NCBI RefSeq assembly: GCF_016464705.1
Contig: NZ_JAEHOB010000003.1
Span: forward strand, 124,001-188,000
DNA from: Qaidamihabitans albus
GTDB taxonomy: Bacteria > Actinomycetota > Actinomycetes > Mycobacteriales > Pseudonocardiaceae
DNA: 64,000 nt
Direction of reading: 5' to 3'
The stretch's first letter is position 1. Each line of letters begins with the position of its first letter. The position numbers and the translations under genes are program-made. Of the stretch, positions 16,524 to 25,306 are shown piece by piece. The notes under the pieces were generated by a model. It made no database searches. It was not told the DNA's origin and was given only the letters and a program-made list of their open reading frames with translations.

Positions 16524-17021
16524 GTGTCGTTACTGCGTCGTACGCTCGTGGTCGTTGCCGCGTTCGCCATAGCCGGATTCACTTATGTGGGGACCGCCGG
16601 TGCTGAAGGAGACCTGAACTGCCTGGAGGACTTTACGTATCAGGAAGAAGCGCAGGCGGTCTACGACGCGGACCCCACCGATCCGCATAACCTCGATGGT
16701 CATCCCGAAGACGGTGTCGCCTGCGAGAGCCTGCCGAACCGGCCCGTTGTCGCGCCGGAGCCGGAAACGTCCGCTCCGGAGGCGCCGAAGCCCGCGGTGA
16801 CCGACACCGACAAGGACTGCAAGGACTTCGCGAGCCACGCCGAGGCGCAGGCGACCTACGACGCCGACCCCAGCGACCCGCACCGGCTCGACGGTGACAA
16901 CGACGGCATCGCCTGCGAGGATCGCTTCGGCGCCTCGGACGGGGACGACGACCAGCAGGTCGCGGTCTACCCGACCGGTGGCGTGGCGACCGGCGGCTAC
17001 AGCGCCGGCGGCCGCGCGTGA
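16524..17021 (+). CDS. Secreted protein with two Excalibur calcium-binding domains
   Basis: A 165-residue exported protein. Residues 1-28 form a signal peptide ending about AGA-EG. Two Excalibur domains follow: residues about 30-72 (DLNCLEDFTYQEEAQAVYD, ending DGVACES) and about 96-135 (DKDCKDFASHAEAQATYDAD, ending DNDGIACED). The DxDxDG-like repeats suggest Ca2+ binding at the cell surface. A Pro/Glu-rich linker joins them, and the tail is Gly-rich. GTG start with GGGAAAGG a few nt upstream. It overlaps the sortase gene by 4 nt (GTGA), so the two are co-expressed. No LPxTG-like signal is seen. Confidence 0.85.
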   Translation: MSLLRRTLVVVAAFAIAGFTYVGTAGAEGDLNCLEDFTYQEEAQAVYDADPTDPHNLDGHPEDGVACESLPNRPVVAPEPETSAPEAPKPAVTDTDKDCKDFASHAEAQATYDADPSDPHRLDGDNDGIACEDRFGASDGDDDQQVAVYPTGGVATGGYSAGGRA

Positions 17022-17668
17022 CCCGAGTGCCTCGACGGTGGCTCCGGTGGCGGCCTCGCGCCGCGGCCGGGGCCGCCGTAGCGGTCCTCGCCCTCGTGCT
17101 GGGTGGCTGCGCCGGGGAGCCCGCGCCGCCGCCACCGGTCACGGCCGCCGCGCAGGAGCCTTCGACCTCCGCACCATCGGCCACCCGGCAGGCGGGCACC
17201 GAACCGCTTGCCAGGTCGGAGCCGGCGTGGCTGGAGATCCCGGCGATCGGCGTGCGCACCGACGAGATCATCGAGCTCGGGCTGGAGCCGGACGGCGCAC
17301 TCGAGGTCCCGGAGGACGCGGTGACCACGGGCTGGTTCGAGCAGAGCCCGACACCGGGTGAGACCGGTCCGTCGATCATCGCGGGGCACGTCGACTACGA
17401 CAACGTGCCCGGTGTGTTCCACCGGCTGCACGAACTGCCCGTCGGCGCGGACGTCACGGTGCACCGTGCCGACGGAACGAGTGTCGTGTTCACCGTCGAC
17501 GAGGTCGAGCGGTATCCGAAAGCCGAGTTCCCGACCGAACGGGTCTACGGCAACACGACCGAGCCCGAACTGCGGCTGATCACCTGTGGCGGCGCGTTCG
17601 ACAGCTCGTCGGGAAACTACCTCGACAACGTCATCGCCTTCGCGACGATGACCGGCGTGAACGGTTAG
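17018..17668 (+). CDS. Class F (class E/F-like) sortase domain lipoprotein, catalytic Arg apparently replaced
   Basis: A 216-residue envelope protein with an Arg-rich N-terminus, membrane stretch and lipobox-like LVLGGC, then a Pro/Thr-rich linker and a sortase domain from about residue 68. The catalytic His124 (IIAGHVDY) and Cys190 (LRLITCGG) are present. Actinobacterial class F enzymes that I know carry Arg in a YRDN motif after the Cys; here the corresponding triplet is CTC, giving NYLDN with Leu202. Without Arg, transpeptidase activity would be weakened or lost. The gene is coupled to the Excalibur gene. Family assignment is firm; activity is uncertain. Confidence 0.85.
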   Translation: MTRVPRRWLRWRPRAAAGAAVAVLALVLGGCAGEPAPPPPVTAAAQEPSTSAPSATRQAGTEPLARSEPAWLEIPAIGVRTDEIIELGLEPDGALEVPEDAVTTGWFEQSPTPGETGPSIIAGHVDYDNVPGVFHRLHELPVGADVTVHRADGTSVVFTVDEVERYPKAEFPTERVYGNTTEPELRLITCGGAFDSSSGNYLDNVIAFATMTGVNG

Positions 17669-17732
17669 AGCGGTGACTGTCCCGGCCGCGAATGACCGGG
17701 GATTGCGGCACCGTCTGGCAGGGTGAGCGGCC

Positions 17733-20700
17733 ATGGAGTCCTTGGCCGACGGCGTGTACGAGACCGTCCGCACGGTGGGCGTCGATCGTGCCGTGGCCGG
17801 ACTCCGGCATCGGTCGAGCGCACGGTTCGCCGATGTGGAAGCCGCGGAGGCGCCCGAGGTACTCGCCCGGCACGTGGCGGAGGTGGTGCGCCGCACGCTG
17901 GCCGCGCAGACCGACACCGGCCGCCGGTTCGCGCTGTCCAACGAGCTTCTCGCGCTGCTCGACGCACCGGAGGACAAGCTGCCCGGCGTGCTCGAACAGC
18001 TGATGGCGCTGACCGATGCCGGGCGCCCGGGCACGGCTCCGCCCGTGCGTCCGGTAACGCCGCTGTCACAAGCCGCGTTGCTGACCAATGCCAAGGAGGA
18101 GCCGTCCCTGTCCGCGGAGCTGCGTGCGGAACTGGCGAGCGCCGATCGTGTCGACCTGCTGTGTGCGTTCATCCGCTGGCACGGACTGCGGGTGCTCGAA
18201 GAGGCCCTGCACGAGCTGCGGGAGCGCGAGGTCCCGTTCCGGGTACTGACGACCACCTATGTGGGCGCCACCGAACGGCGCGCGATCGACGAGCTGGTGC
18301 AGCGTTTCGGCGCCGACGTCCGGATCAGCTACGAGGATCAGTCGACCAGGCTGCACGCCAAAGCCTGGCTGTTCCGCCGGGATTCCGGCTTCGACACCGC
18401 CTTCGTCGGCAGCTCCAACCTGTCACGTTCCGCGCTCGTCGACGGGCTGGAGTGGAACGTGCGACTGTCCGGCGTCGCGACTCCCGAACTCCTCCGAAAG
18501 TTCTCCGCCACCTTCGACACCTACTGGGAGTCCAGCGCGTTCGCCACCTACGATCCGGAAGCGGACGGCGAGCGCCTCGGCAAGGCGCTGGCGCGGGCGG
18601 GGCAGCGGACGGGCACGTCCGCGCGGATCAGCCTGGCCGGGCTGGAAGTGCATCCGCTGCCGCACCAGCAGGAGGTTCTCGAAGCCCTGGACACGGAGCG
18701 GGAGCTGCACGACCGGCACCGCAACCTCGTGGTCGCCGCGACGGGCACCGGCAAGACCGTGGTGGCCGCGCTGGACTACCGCAGGCTCGTCCGGGAGGTG
18801 TACGAGCGCGACCTCAGCCTGTTGTTCGTCGCGCACCGCAAGGAGATCCTGCAGCAGTCGCTACGGACCTATCGGGAGACGATGGCCGACGGGGCGTTCG
18901 GCGAGATCTACGTGGCGGGATCTCGACCGCGGCGCTGGCGGCACGTCTTCGCCGGGATCCAGTCGCTGTCCTCCTACGACGTGCGAAACCTGCCGGCGGA
19001 TCATTTCGACGTGGTGGTCGTCGACGAGTTCCACCACGCTGAGGCGGCCAGCTACCGCCGGTTGCTGGATCACGTGCGGCCGAAGGAGTTGCTCGGTCTC
19101 ACCGCGACTCCGGAACGGTCCGACGGTGTGGACGTACGCCACTTCTTCGATGATCGTGCGGCCTACGAACTGCCGTTGTGGGAAGCGTTGTCGGCCGACC
19201 TGCTGGTGCCATTCCACTATTTCGGTGCGGCCGACGACGTCGACCTCTCCGGAATCGAATGGAAGCGTGGTGCCTACGATGTCGCCGGGCTGGACCGGGT
19301 CTACACCGGCAACGACGCGCGTGCCGCCAAGGTGCTGGCCGAGCTGCGGGACAAGGTGACCGACGTCGGCCGTATGCGCGCGCTTGGTTTCTGCGTCTCG
19401 GTGTCGCACGCCCGGTACATGGCGAGGGTGTTCCGTGATGCTGGCGTCCCCGCGCTCGCCGTGTCCGGTTCCACGTCGCCGGGCGAACGTGCCGAGGCGG
19501 TGGACTCGCTGCTGCGGGGCGGCGTCAACGTCCTGTTCGCGGCGGACCTGTTCAACGAGGGACTCGACATCCCCGAGGTCGACACCATCCTGCTGTTGCG
19601 TCCGACCCAGAGTGCGAACGTCTTCCTGCAGCAGCTTGGGCGCGGTCTGCGCCGGGCGCCGGGCAAAGCCGTGCTCACCGTGTTGGACTTCATCGGCCAG
19701 CAACACCGGGAGTTCCGTTTCGACACGCGATATCGGGCGCTGACCGGTACGAGCCGCGGCGGGCTCGAGCGGCAGATCGAACAGGGCTTCCCCTTCCTGC
19801 CGTCCGGTTCGCAGGTGGTACTGGATCGGGTCGCGCAGCGGCTGGTGCTCGAAAACGTGCGCACGCAACTGCGGATGACCCGCCGGGCGCTCGCCGCTGA
19901 CCTCCGGTCGCACGGTGACCTGCCGCTCGCGGCGTACCTCGACGCCGCCCGCCGCGATCTCGTCGATGTCTACAAGAGCAACGGCTCGTGGACCGCGCTG
20001 CGGCGAGCCGCCGGACTGCCGACGCCGGTGGCCGGGCCCGATGAGGACGCATTGCTGCGGCGTGTTTCGGCGTTCGCGCACGTCGACGATGCCGAGCGGG
20101 CGCGAGGCTATGCATTGCTGGCGAACCCGGACGGGCCGGGCTACGCCGACCTGGACCGGCGGGAGCAGCGGCTGGCCAGAATGCTGCTGTTCACCCTGTG
20201 GCCACAGCGGGGCGCGCTGTCGTCCTTCACCGACGGGCTGGCGCGCCTGCGCCGCCACCCCGCGGTATGCGCCGAGATCTGTGAGCTGATCGCACTCGGG
20301 CTCGATCGAGCCCGGCACCTGCCCGGGCCACTCGGCGAAGGGCTCCAGCATGTTCCGCTCGCAACCCATGCCAGCTACCGGCGGGAGGAAATCCTCGCCG
20401 CCCTCGGTTATGCGTCGCTGACCAGGTTCGTCGCCAATCACGTGTCCGGCGTCGCGTGGGCCGAGGACACAAGCACCGATGCTTTGCTGATCAATTTGCG
20501 GAAGACGAAGCGGGAGTTCTCGCCGACGACGATGTACCGCGACTACGCGATCAGTCCCGAACTTTTCCACTGGGAATCGCAGAACGCCACATCGACCGAT
20601 TCACCCACCGGTCAGAGATATCTCCGGCACCGGGAGCGGGGTAGTCATGTGGTGCTGTTCGTGCGCGAGACCCGCACCGACGACCTCGGTGCCGCGCCGT

Positions 20701-20825
20701 TTCGTTGCCTCGGCGCGGCCTCATACGTCGATCATCGTGGGGAACGACCGATCGCCATCACCTGGCGACTGCGCCGGCCGATGCCCGCCGACACGTTCGC
20801 GACGGCGAGCGTGGTCGCCGGCTGA
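17733..20825 (+). CDS. PLD-domain SF2 helicase with C-terminal DUF3427
   Basis: A 1030-residue protein. The N-terminal 100 residues are helical and unassigned. A phospholipase-D-like domain lies around 120-290, with one HKD-type motif HAKAWLF near 207 and GSSNLSRSAL. The SF2 helicase core has Walker A ATGTGKT near 337, motif II VVDEFHH near 431, motif III TATPERSDG near 455 and motif VI QQLGRGLRR near 632. The C-terminal 250 residues match DUF3427 (ending VLFVRE ... YVDHRGERPIAITWRL). Such proteins are presumed nucleic-acid processing or defence-associated enzymes; no substrate is proven. The single-copy gene is not next to any restriction or CRISPR gene. ATG start is the only good one near the predicted N-terminus. 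Confidence 0.9.
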   Translation: MESLADGVYETVRTVGVDRAVAGLRHRSSARFADVEAAEAPEVLARHVAEVVRRTLAAQTDTGRRFALSNELLALLDAPEDKLPGVLEQLMALTDAGRPGTAPPVRPVTPLSQAALLTNAKEEPSLSAELRAELASADRVDLLCAFIRWHGLRVLEEALHELREREVPFRVLTTTYVGATERRAIDELVQRFGADVRISYEDQSTRLHAKAWLFRRDSGFDTAFVGSSNLSRSALVDGLEWNVRLSGVATPELLRKFSATFDTYWESSAFATYDPEADGERLGKALARAGQRTGTSARISLAGLEVHPLPHQQEVLEALDTERELHDRHRNLVVAATGTGKTVVAALDYRRLVREVYERDLSLLFVAHRKEILQQSLRTYRETMADGAFGEIYVAGSRPRRWRHVFAGIQSLSSYDVRNLPADHFDVVVVDEFHHAEAASYRRLLDHVRPKELLGLTATPERSDGVDVRHFFDDRAAYELPLWEALSADLLVPFHYFGAADDVDLSGIEWKRGAYDVAGLDRVYTGNDARAAKVLAELRDKVTDVGRMRALGFCVSVSHARYMARVFRDAGVPALAVSGSTSPGERAEAVDSLLRGGVNVLFAADLFNEGLDIPEVDTILLLRPTQSANVFLQQLGRGLRRAPGKAVLTVLDFIGQQHREFRFDTRYRALTGTSRGGLERQIEQGFPFLPSGSQVVLDRVAQRLVLENVRTQLRMTRRALAADLRSHGDLPLAAYLDAARRDLVDVYKSNGSWTALRRAAGLPTPVAGPDEDALLRRVSAFAHVDDAERARGYALLANPDGPGYADLDRREQRLARMLLFTLWPQRGALSSFTDGLARLRRHPAVCAEICELIALGLDRARHLPGPLGEGLQHVPLATHASYRREEILAALGYASLTRFVANHVSGVAWAEDTSTDALLINLRKTKREFSPTTMYRDYAISPELFHWESQNATSTDSPTGQRYLRHRERGSHVVLFVRETRTDDLGAAPFRCLGAASYVDHRGERPIAITWRLRRPMPADTFATASVVAG

Positions 20826-20997
20826 TCCGGCGGGCTCGGTTCGCCCGATGCGCAGCGGCGTTCGCGTTGCGGCCAGCCGCGGTGCAACAAACGGGTGATT
20901 TTGCACTCTGCAACGTGACTTTCGATTTGACTGTTGATGCTGGGAGGCGCCACGCCTCTGCCGCGTCGTCGACGCCGATCGGAAGGACCACCGCGCC
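20826..20997. other. Intergenic region with an AT-rich patch
   Basis: About 170 bp between the helicase and the exonuclease-like gene. Around 20885-20940 the GC content drops clearly (TGCAACAAACGGGTGATTTT and following), which suggests a separate promoter for the downstream gene. No operator or terminator hairpin is obvious. Confidence 0.35.
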
Positions 20998-22506
20998 ATG
21001 TCCGAGTTCGTCGATGTGCTGCGGTTGTCCCGGCAGGGCCGGTACCAGGGCGATGGTCTGCAGTTCACGGCGATCGGTGCCACGACCACCGGCCTGCGTC
21101 CCGGGCATCTCGTCGAACTGGCCGCGGTGCGCGTGAGCACGGACGGAACCGTGCACGGCGAGGCGTCCACGTTGATCGACCCTGGCCGGGACGTCGACCC
21201 CGATCCGGGCCGGGTACACGGCATCCGTCGCGGGCAACTCGACACCGCGCCGGCGTTTCCCGAGGTGCTCGGGCGGTTCGTCGAGCTATGGGCGGGCAGC
21301 GTGCTGGTGGCGCACAACCTGGCGTTCGTCGAGCGGTTTCTCGTCCGGGAACTCGACCGAAGCGGCGTGCGGCTGCCGCCAGCGCCCGGGGTGTGCACGG
21401 CCACGGCGGCGAAACGGGCGCTCCGGCTGCCGAACTACCGGCTGGCCACGGTCGCCGAGGCCATCGGGGCGCCCGACGCCGGTGGGCGCGGCGCGCTGGC
21501 CAACGCGCGGAGCAGTGCGCGGGTGGTGTGCTCGCTGGTGACCACGCACCGGCTGCGTTTCATCCGGAAGCCCCGGTTCACCGACGCGCCACGGCTGCGC
21601 GCGGGCAGGCTTGCGCCCCGGCCCGGTGACGGCCGCACCGGGCAGCCGTACTACTGGATGGCGCGGCTGGTTGACCGCGCCTCGGCGGGCCTGCTGGCCG
21701 AGGGTGACCGGCCGCTCGAGGACGCCTACCTCGACCTGCTGGCGGGAGTGGTCGCCGACCACACCGTCTCGCGGAACGAGGTCCGGGCGCTGGCCACGAT
21801 GGCCGTGCGGGCCGGGATACCCGGTGCGGAGGTCCTGCGCGTGCACCGCGGTTTCATGACCGCGATTCACGTGGTCGCCAGTGGTGAAGGAGGTATCGCG
21901 CCCGAGGAGCAACAGGACCTGCGCAACGTCGCCGAGGCCCTCGGTGTGCCGGAGGCGGTCCGCGACCTTGCACCTGGAGTGCCGCGGCAGCGAGCGAGCC
22001 CACCGCCGGTGTTTGTGCTGGGGGACACGGCGGAGGTGGATGAACTTCGCGCCGCGGTGCTCGGCTCGGGGTTGCGGCTGGCCGGAGAGTTCGGGCCGGG
22101 GATCACGCACCTGGTGGTCGACGACGCGGCCGCTGACGAGCCCGGCGTGCGGCTTGCGCGCGAACTCGGCGCGGTGGTGCTGCCGGCACGGGTCGCGCGG
22201 GAAGTGCTCGAACTGGCACCGGGCAAGGCCGGGCCGCTCCACGACTCCGCGGTGGACATCCCGGCGCCCCGCGTCTCCGAACCGCCCGCGCGCTACCCGG
22301 TCGAAATGGTGGTCGGCAGGCCCGTGCGGGAGCGGGCAGGCCGGGCACTGAAGGTCCTCGGCGGGACGTTGCTCGTGGCCGCCCTGGTCTGCCTCTTCTG
22401 CGGTTTGCCGCTCGCCATCTGGATGCTCATGACCGTGCTCGGCGCTGCCGCGTCGGGCTGCGGCTGGTATCTGGCCGGGCACAGTGTCGATGTGGTGCGC
22501 ATCTAG
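20998..22506 (+). CDS. DEDDh-exonuclease-like pseudoenzyme with TerB-like, BRCT and membrane segments
   Basis: A 502-residue protein. Residues 20-180 align with DnaQ/polC-type DEDDh exonucleases (LVELAAVRVSTDG, VLVAHNLAF, ARS block), but all catalytic positions differ: the DxE motif is Gly27-Ala-Thr29, the middle Asp is Val111 and the HxxxxD pair is Arg164...Asn169. Residues about 215-325 form an acidic helical region resembling TerB. Residues about 335-405 look like a BRCT domain, and 449-492 contain two membrane helices. The protein is therefore probably a membrane-anchored binding protein rather than a nuclease. Domain calls beyond the exonuclease fold are by eye. Its 3' end faces the EspG gene across palindromic copy 2. 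Confidence 0.8.
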   Translation: MSEFVDVLRLSRQGRYQGDGLQFTAIGATTTGLRPGHLVELAAVRVSTDGTVHGEASTLIDPGRDVDPDPGRVHGIRRGQLDTAPAFPEVLGRFVELWAGSVLVAHNLAFVERFLVRELDRSGVRLPPAPGVCTATAAKRALRLPNYRLATVAEAIGAPDAGGRGALANARSSARVVCSLVTTHRLRFIRKPRFTDAPRLRAGRLAPRPGDGRTGQPYYWMARLVDRASAGLLAEGDRPLEDAYLDLLAGVVADHTVSRNEVRALATMAVRAGIPGAEVLRVHRGFMTAIHVVASGEGGIAPEEQQDLRNVAEALGVPEAVRDLAPGVPRQRASPPPVFVLGDTAEVDELRAAVLGSGLRLAGEFGPGITHLVVDDAAADEPGVRLARELGAVVLPARVAREVLELAPGKAGPLHDSAVDIPAPRVSEPPARYPVEMVVGRPVRERAGRALKVLGGTLLVAALVCLFCGLPLAIWMLMTVLGAAASGCGWYLAGHSVDVVRI

Positions 22507-22516
22507 CCCGAGTCGC

Positions 22517-22582
22517 CTGGTCACCGCTCGTGAGTGTTGACCCGAGTTCTAACTCGGCTCAACACTCACGAGGCCTGACCAG
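22517..22582. repeat. 46-bp palindromic element, copy 2, extended to a 66-bp palindrome
   Basis: Core element 22527-22572 with core CGAGTTCTAACTCG (22543-22556). Here the outer boxes are also symmetric: CTGGTCA (22517-22523) and TGACCAG (22576-22582), each 3 nt from the arms. It sits between convergent genes and probably acts as a bidirectional terminator or protein-binding site. Confidence 0.9.
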
Positions 22583-22590
22583 CACAAACA

Positions 22591-23322
22591 CTAGCGGCCG
22601 CCGTTCGTCGGCAGGTCGCGCAGCTTCGTCTCGAAGGCGTGCTGGGTGGCCGGCGTCGCGGTGACCCAGCGGTCCGGCCCGCTGGTGTCGAACCCGAGCA
22701 GCCAGCGGCCGTCGGCGGTGTCGAGGTAGGTGAGCGGTGTCGCCGCCCGCTGCCGCCCGTTGGCGGAGCGGATCGCGGCGTGTATCTGCCCGCCGCCGAA
22801 GCGCGGGAGTTCGAGTAGCCTCTTCAGCTTGCGCCCGTCCGGCGTGCGGGGATGGTCGAGGATCCACGGTGCGTCGGACTCGGGCAGGTTGAGGCTGGTG
22901 TCGCCGCCTGCGGGCCGGTGCGGGATCTGCTCGATCCAGGTCTCGGCCATGCCATCCGGATCAGCAGGCATGAGCCGCACCCAGTCACCACGGCGCAGGA
23001 GCAGCACGCAGTCACGGCCGGTCCGCGACACCGAGACGGCGTAGTTGCCCAGCTCGTCGTCCTGGACCCAGCCGAAGAGTTCCACGCCCGGCCGGGTGAG
23101 CAGGACGAGAGCGTCGTAGAAGTCCTCCCGCGGCCGACCGCCGGTCAGCAGGCGCTGCCCGGCGAGGTCCTCGGCCACGGCGTCGTCGAGGCGGGCACGG
23201 GACTCGGGCGGAAGCCACACGTCGTCGCCGGCCAGCACCTCCGGCGGCTCCCCGATGCGGTGTTCTTCCAGCGAACGCAGCACCGAGACCCGGTGCAGGG
23301 TCACGTCGTCACGCCACGCCAT
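22591..23322 (-). CDS. EspG-family type VII secretion-associated chaperone-like protein
   Basis: A 243-residue protein of the EspG family, which binds PE/PPE proteins in the cytoplasm and delivers them to ESX secretion. The sequence shows the EspG pattern of alternating strands, with LHRVSVLRSLEEHRIGEPPEVL at the N-terminus and RWLLGFDTSGPDRWVTATPA near the end. It is the last gene of a four-gene operon and starts at an ATG sharing its A with the stop of the PPE gene (TGATG); GTG three nt earlier is an alternative. Its partner is presumably the upstream PPE protein. Confidence 0.82.
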   Translation of the reverse strand: MAWRDDVTLHRVSVLRSLEEHRIGEPPEVLAGDDVWLPPESRARLDDAVAEDLAGQRLLTGGRPREDFYDALVLLTRPGVELFGWVQDDELGNYAVSVSRTGRDCVLLLRRGDWVRLMPADPDGMAETWIEQIPHRPAGGDTSLNLPESDAPWILDHPRTPDGRKLKRLLELPRFGGGQIHAAIRSANGRQRAATPLTYLDTADGRWLLGFDTSGPDRWVTATPATQHAFETKLRDLPTNGGR

Positions 23323-24671
23323 CACTGCCCGATGACTGGTGGCGTGGTGCGATCGAGCTTGCCGACGAACACCCCGTCCGGGTCACGCTCCTGCAGGTAG
23401 GACGGCCGCTCGTGCTCTTCGTCCTCGCCGCCTTTACCTTGGCCGCGGCCGGGGGCGCCGCCCAGCATGCCGCCCGCACCGCCACGGGCGCCGCCTGCCG
23501 GGCTGGACCCGCCCGCGGCGGGGCCACCAGGTCCGCCGGTCGTGCCCACACCGGTTCCCCTACCGGCGCCGAGCGCGCCGCGCGCGGCGTCGTTGCCCGA
23601 GCCGCCGCCCGCGCCAACACCGGAACCAGGTCGTCCCGCGCCGTATGGGGTGCCGGCGGCGGTGCCGCGGCCGGTGCCGTAGGACGAACCCGGCCCACGG
23701 GAGCCGGCGGAGTCCGCCGATCCACCCGGGCCGGAACCCGAGCTCATGCCAGCCCGGTAGCTCCCTACCGGACCGAATCCGGTCCCGGCCGGCGAGTTGC
23801 CGCTGTTCCCGCCGACCGGCGAGTACGGGGTACTTCCCGGCCCGTTCAGCGAACCGCTCGTGCCGCCAGGCGGGATATAGCTCGCGCTGCGCGTGGTGTC
23901 GTCCGCTCCGCTCGCCGCGGGCAACTGGGCTCCAGGTGTGCCGGTTACCGCCGGCCCGCCGGTCGAGGTACCCGCAGTGGGAGTACCGGTGGTGGAAGGA
24001 CCGGTTGTGGGCGTGCCGGTGGCGCTGCCCGCGGGTGGACCGCCATAGGTTCCGCCGGGCTGCGGCGGCCCGCTCACCGGCTGCCCGTCCGCGCTACCTG
24101 GTGTGCCCGACCGAAGCGTGATGTCCATGCCGTCGGCCGCCGCGAGCAGGGTGCCGTAGTCGGTCGGCATCGTTTCGCCCACCTTGCCGGTGTTGCCGTG
24201 ATAGGCCTCGTAGACCCGCTTGTTCGTCTCGGCCGCCTCGCGGTAGGCGGCGGCCTGCTCGGCATGGTCGGTGAGCATCGGGAACGCCGTGCTGACGAAG
24301 TCGGGCTGGCCCGGGTTCGGCGGCATGGGCACGACGTTGTTCCGGGTGTGGTTGTAGACGTCGGACTGCATGGCGAGCAGGTCGTGGGACATGGTGAGCT
24401 GCTGGGTCGCCTGCTGCGCGACGTGGGTCACCGGGGTCGCCGCGTTCCTCGCGGCGTCGCCCGCTCCGCCCTGCCAACCGGTGGCGATGTCGGCGTGCTG
24501 CTCGGCGATCAGGTCCACGATCTCCTGGTGGAGGCTCGCCTGGTTGTTGGCGGCGTCCTTGGCGGCGAGGACGGTGGGATCTCCGGGACCCGTGGTCATG
24601 TCGTCGTAGATCTGCTCCGGCGACCGCCCGGTGCCGAAGATATCTCCGATGAGTGCGCCCACATCGCCCAT
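23322..24671 (-). CDS. PPE-domain protein with long Gly/Pro/Thr-rich tail
   Basis: A 449-residue protein. The N-terminal 170 residues are helical with a WQG turn (TGWQGGAGDAARNA near 65), as in WXG100/PPE-type helical hairpins. The remainder (about 190-420) is low-complexity Gly/Ser/Thr/Pro with repeated GTPTTGP-like units, then a charged end (DEEHERPSYLQERDPDGVFVG). The final block is conserved in Pseudonocardiales PPE-like proteins as far as I recall. It is probably an ESX substrate. Start ATG overlaps the upstream lipoprotein stop as TGATG. Confidence 0.82.
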   Translation of the reverse strand: MGDVGALIGDIFGTGRSPEQIYDDMTTGPGDPTVLAAKDAANNQASLHQEIVDLIAEQHADIATGWQGGAGDAARNAATPVTHVAQQATQQLTMSHDLLAMQSDVYNHTRNNVVPMPPNPGQPDFVSTAFPMLTDHAEQAAAYREAAETNKRVYEAYHGNTGKVGETMPTDYGTLLAAADGMDITLRSGTPGSADGQPVSGPPQPGGTYGGPPAGSATGTPTTGPSTTGTPTAGTSTGGPAVTGTPGAQLPAASGADDTTRSASYIPPGGTSGSLNGPGSTPYSPVGGNSGNSPAGTGFGPVGSYRAGMSSGSGPGGSADSAGSRGPGSSYGTGRGTAAGTPYGAGRPGSGVGAGGGSGNDAARGALGAGRGTGVGTTGGPGGPAAGGSSPAGGARGGAGGMLGGAPGRGQGKGGEDEEHERPSYLQERDPDGVFVGKLDRTTPPVIGQ

Positions 24672-25306
24672 CACGAGCCCCCTCGCATCGTTTCGAGCAT
24701 CATTCCGGCGACCGTATGGGCGACCTCGCAGGGATCAGTGGTGCCCACCTTGGAACGGGACTGGCCGATTGCCGTTTGGAAGACCAATTCGTCGGTCGCG
24801 CCGACCAGTACCTGGCAATCGCCGAGGTCACGTGTGTCGTCTCCGTACGCGAGGACCGGATTGCCATCAATGGGCGGCATCTCGACGAATAGTTCGTAGT
24901 TGTCGCGGTTCGCGTACGCACCGGTCAAACCCCGCTGATTGGCCTTGACCCATTCGATGTCGACGCTGGCGCTTGTATCCTGTTCATACCAACGACAGGC
25001 AGAGCCGGTGGAACCGTTGCGCTTCTCGCCTTCCTTGGGAACGCCCAGCTGGCCGAGTTGCTCGGCAGTGAGCACTGAACAGGGATCGTCCTGGAATCGC
25101 TCAGTGTCGTTCAACGCGTTCTCAACTGGCGGGGCGCCGAAACCGGGTAATGCGGAGCTATCGCCGGACTCCGGTGGTGTGGTGGTTGGGTCGCTTTGCG
25201 GTGCGCCGCTCGGCGCCGCGGTTCCATTGGTCGTCTCTGAGCATCCGGTGACCGCAAGAATCAAGAGTGCGAGCGACGTGGCGATGAGGGGAGGACTACT
25301 GCGCAT
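24671..25306 (-). CDS. DUF3558 lipoprotein
   Basis: A 211-residue lipoprotein with signal peptide and lipobox LAVTGC (Cys22), followed by a Ser/Pro/Thr linker and the DUF3558 domain (about 65-205: DPCSVLTAEQLGQLGV, then GSACRWYEQD, then DPCEVAHTVAGMML). Conserved cysteines are visible. Function unknown; DUF3558 proteins are common in the envelope of mycolate-type actinobacteria and often neighbour EspG/PPE genes. It follows the WXG-like gene with no gap (TAG then ATG). Confidence 0.88.
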   Translation of the reverse strand: MRSSPPLIATSLALLILAVTGCSETTNGTAAPSGAPQSDPTTTPPESGDSSALPGFGAPPVENALNDTERFQDDPCSVLTAEQLGQLGVPKEGEKRNGSTGSACRWYEQDTSASVDIEWVKANQRGLTGAYANRDNYELFVEMPPIDGNPVLAYGDDTRDLGDCQVLVGATDELVFQTAIGQSRSKVGTTDPCEVAHTVAGMMLETMRGGS

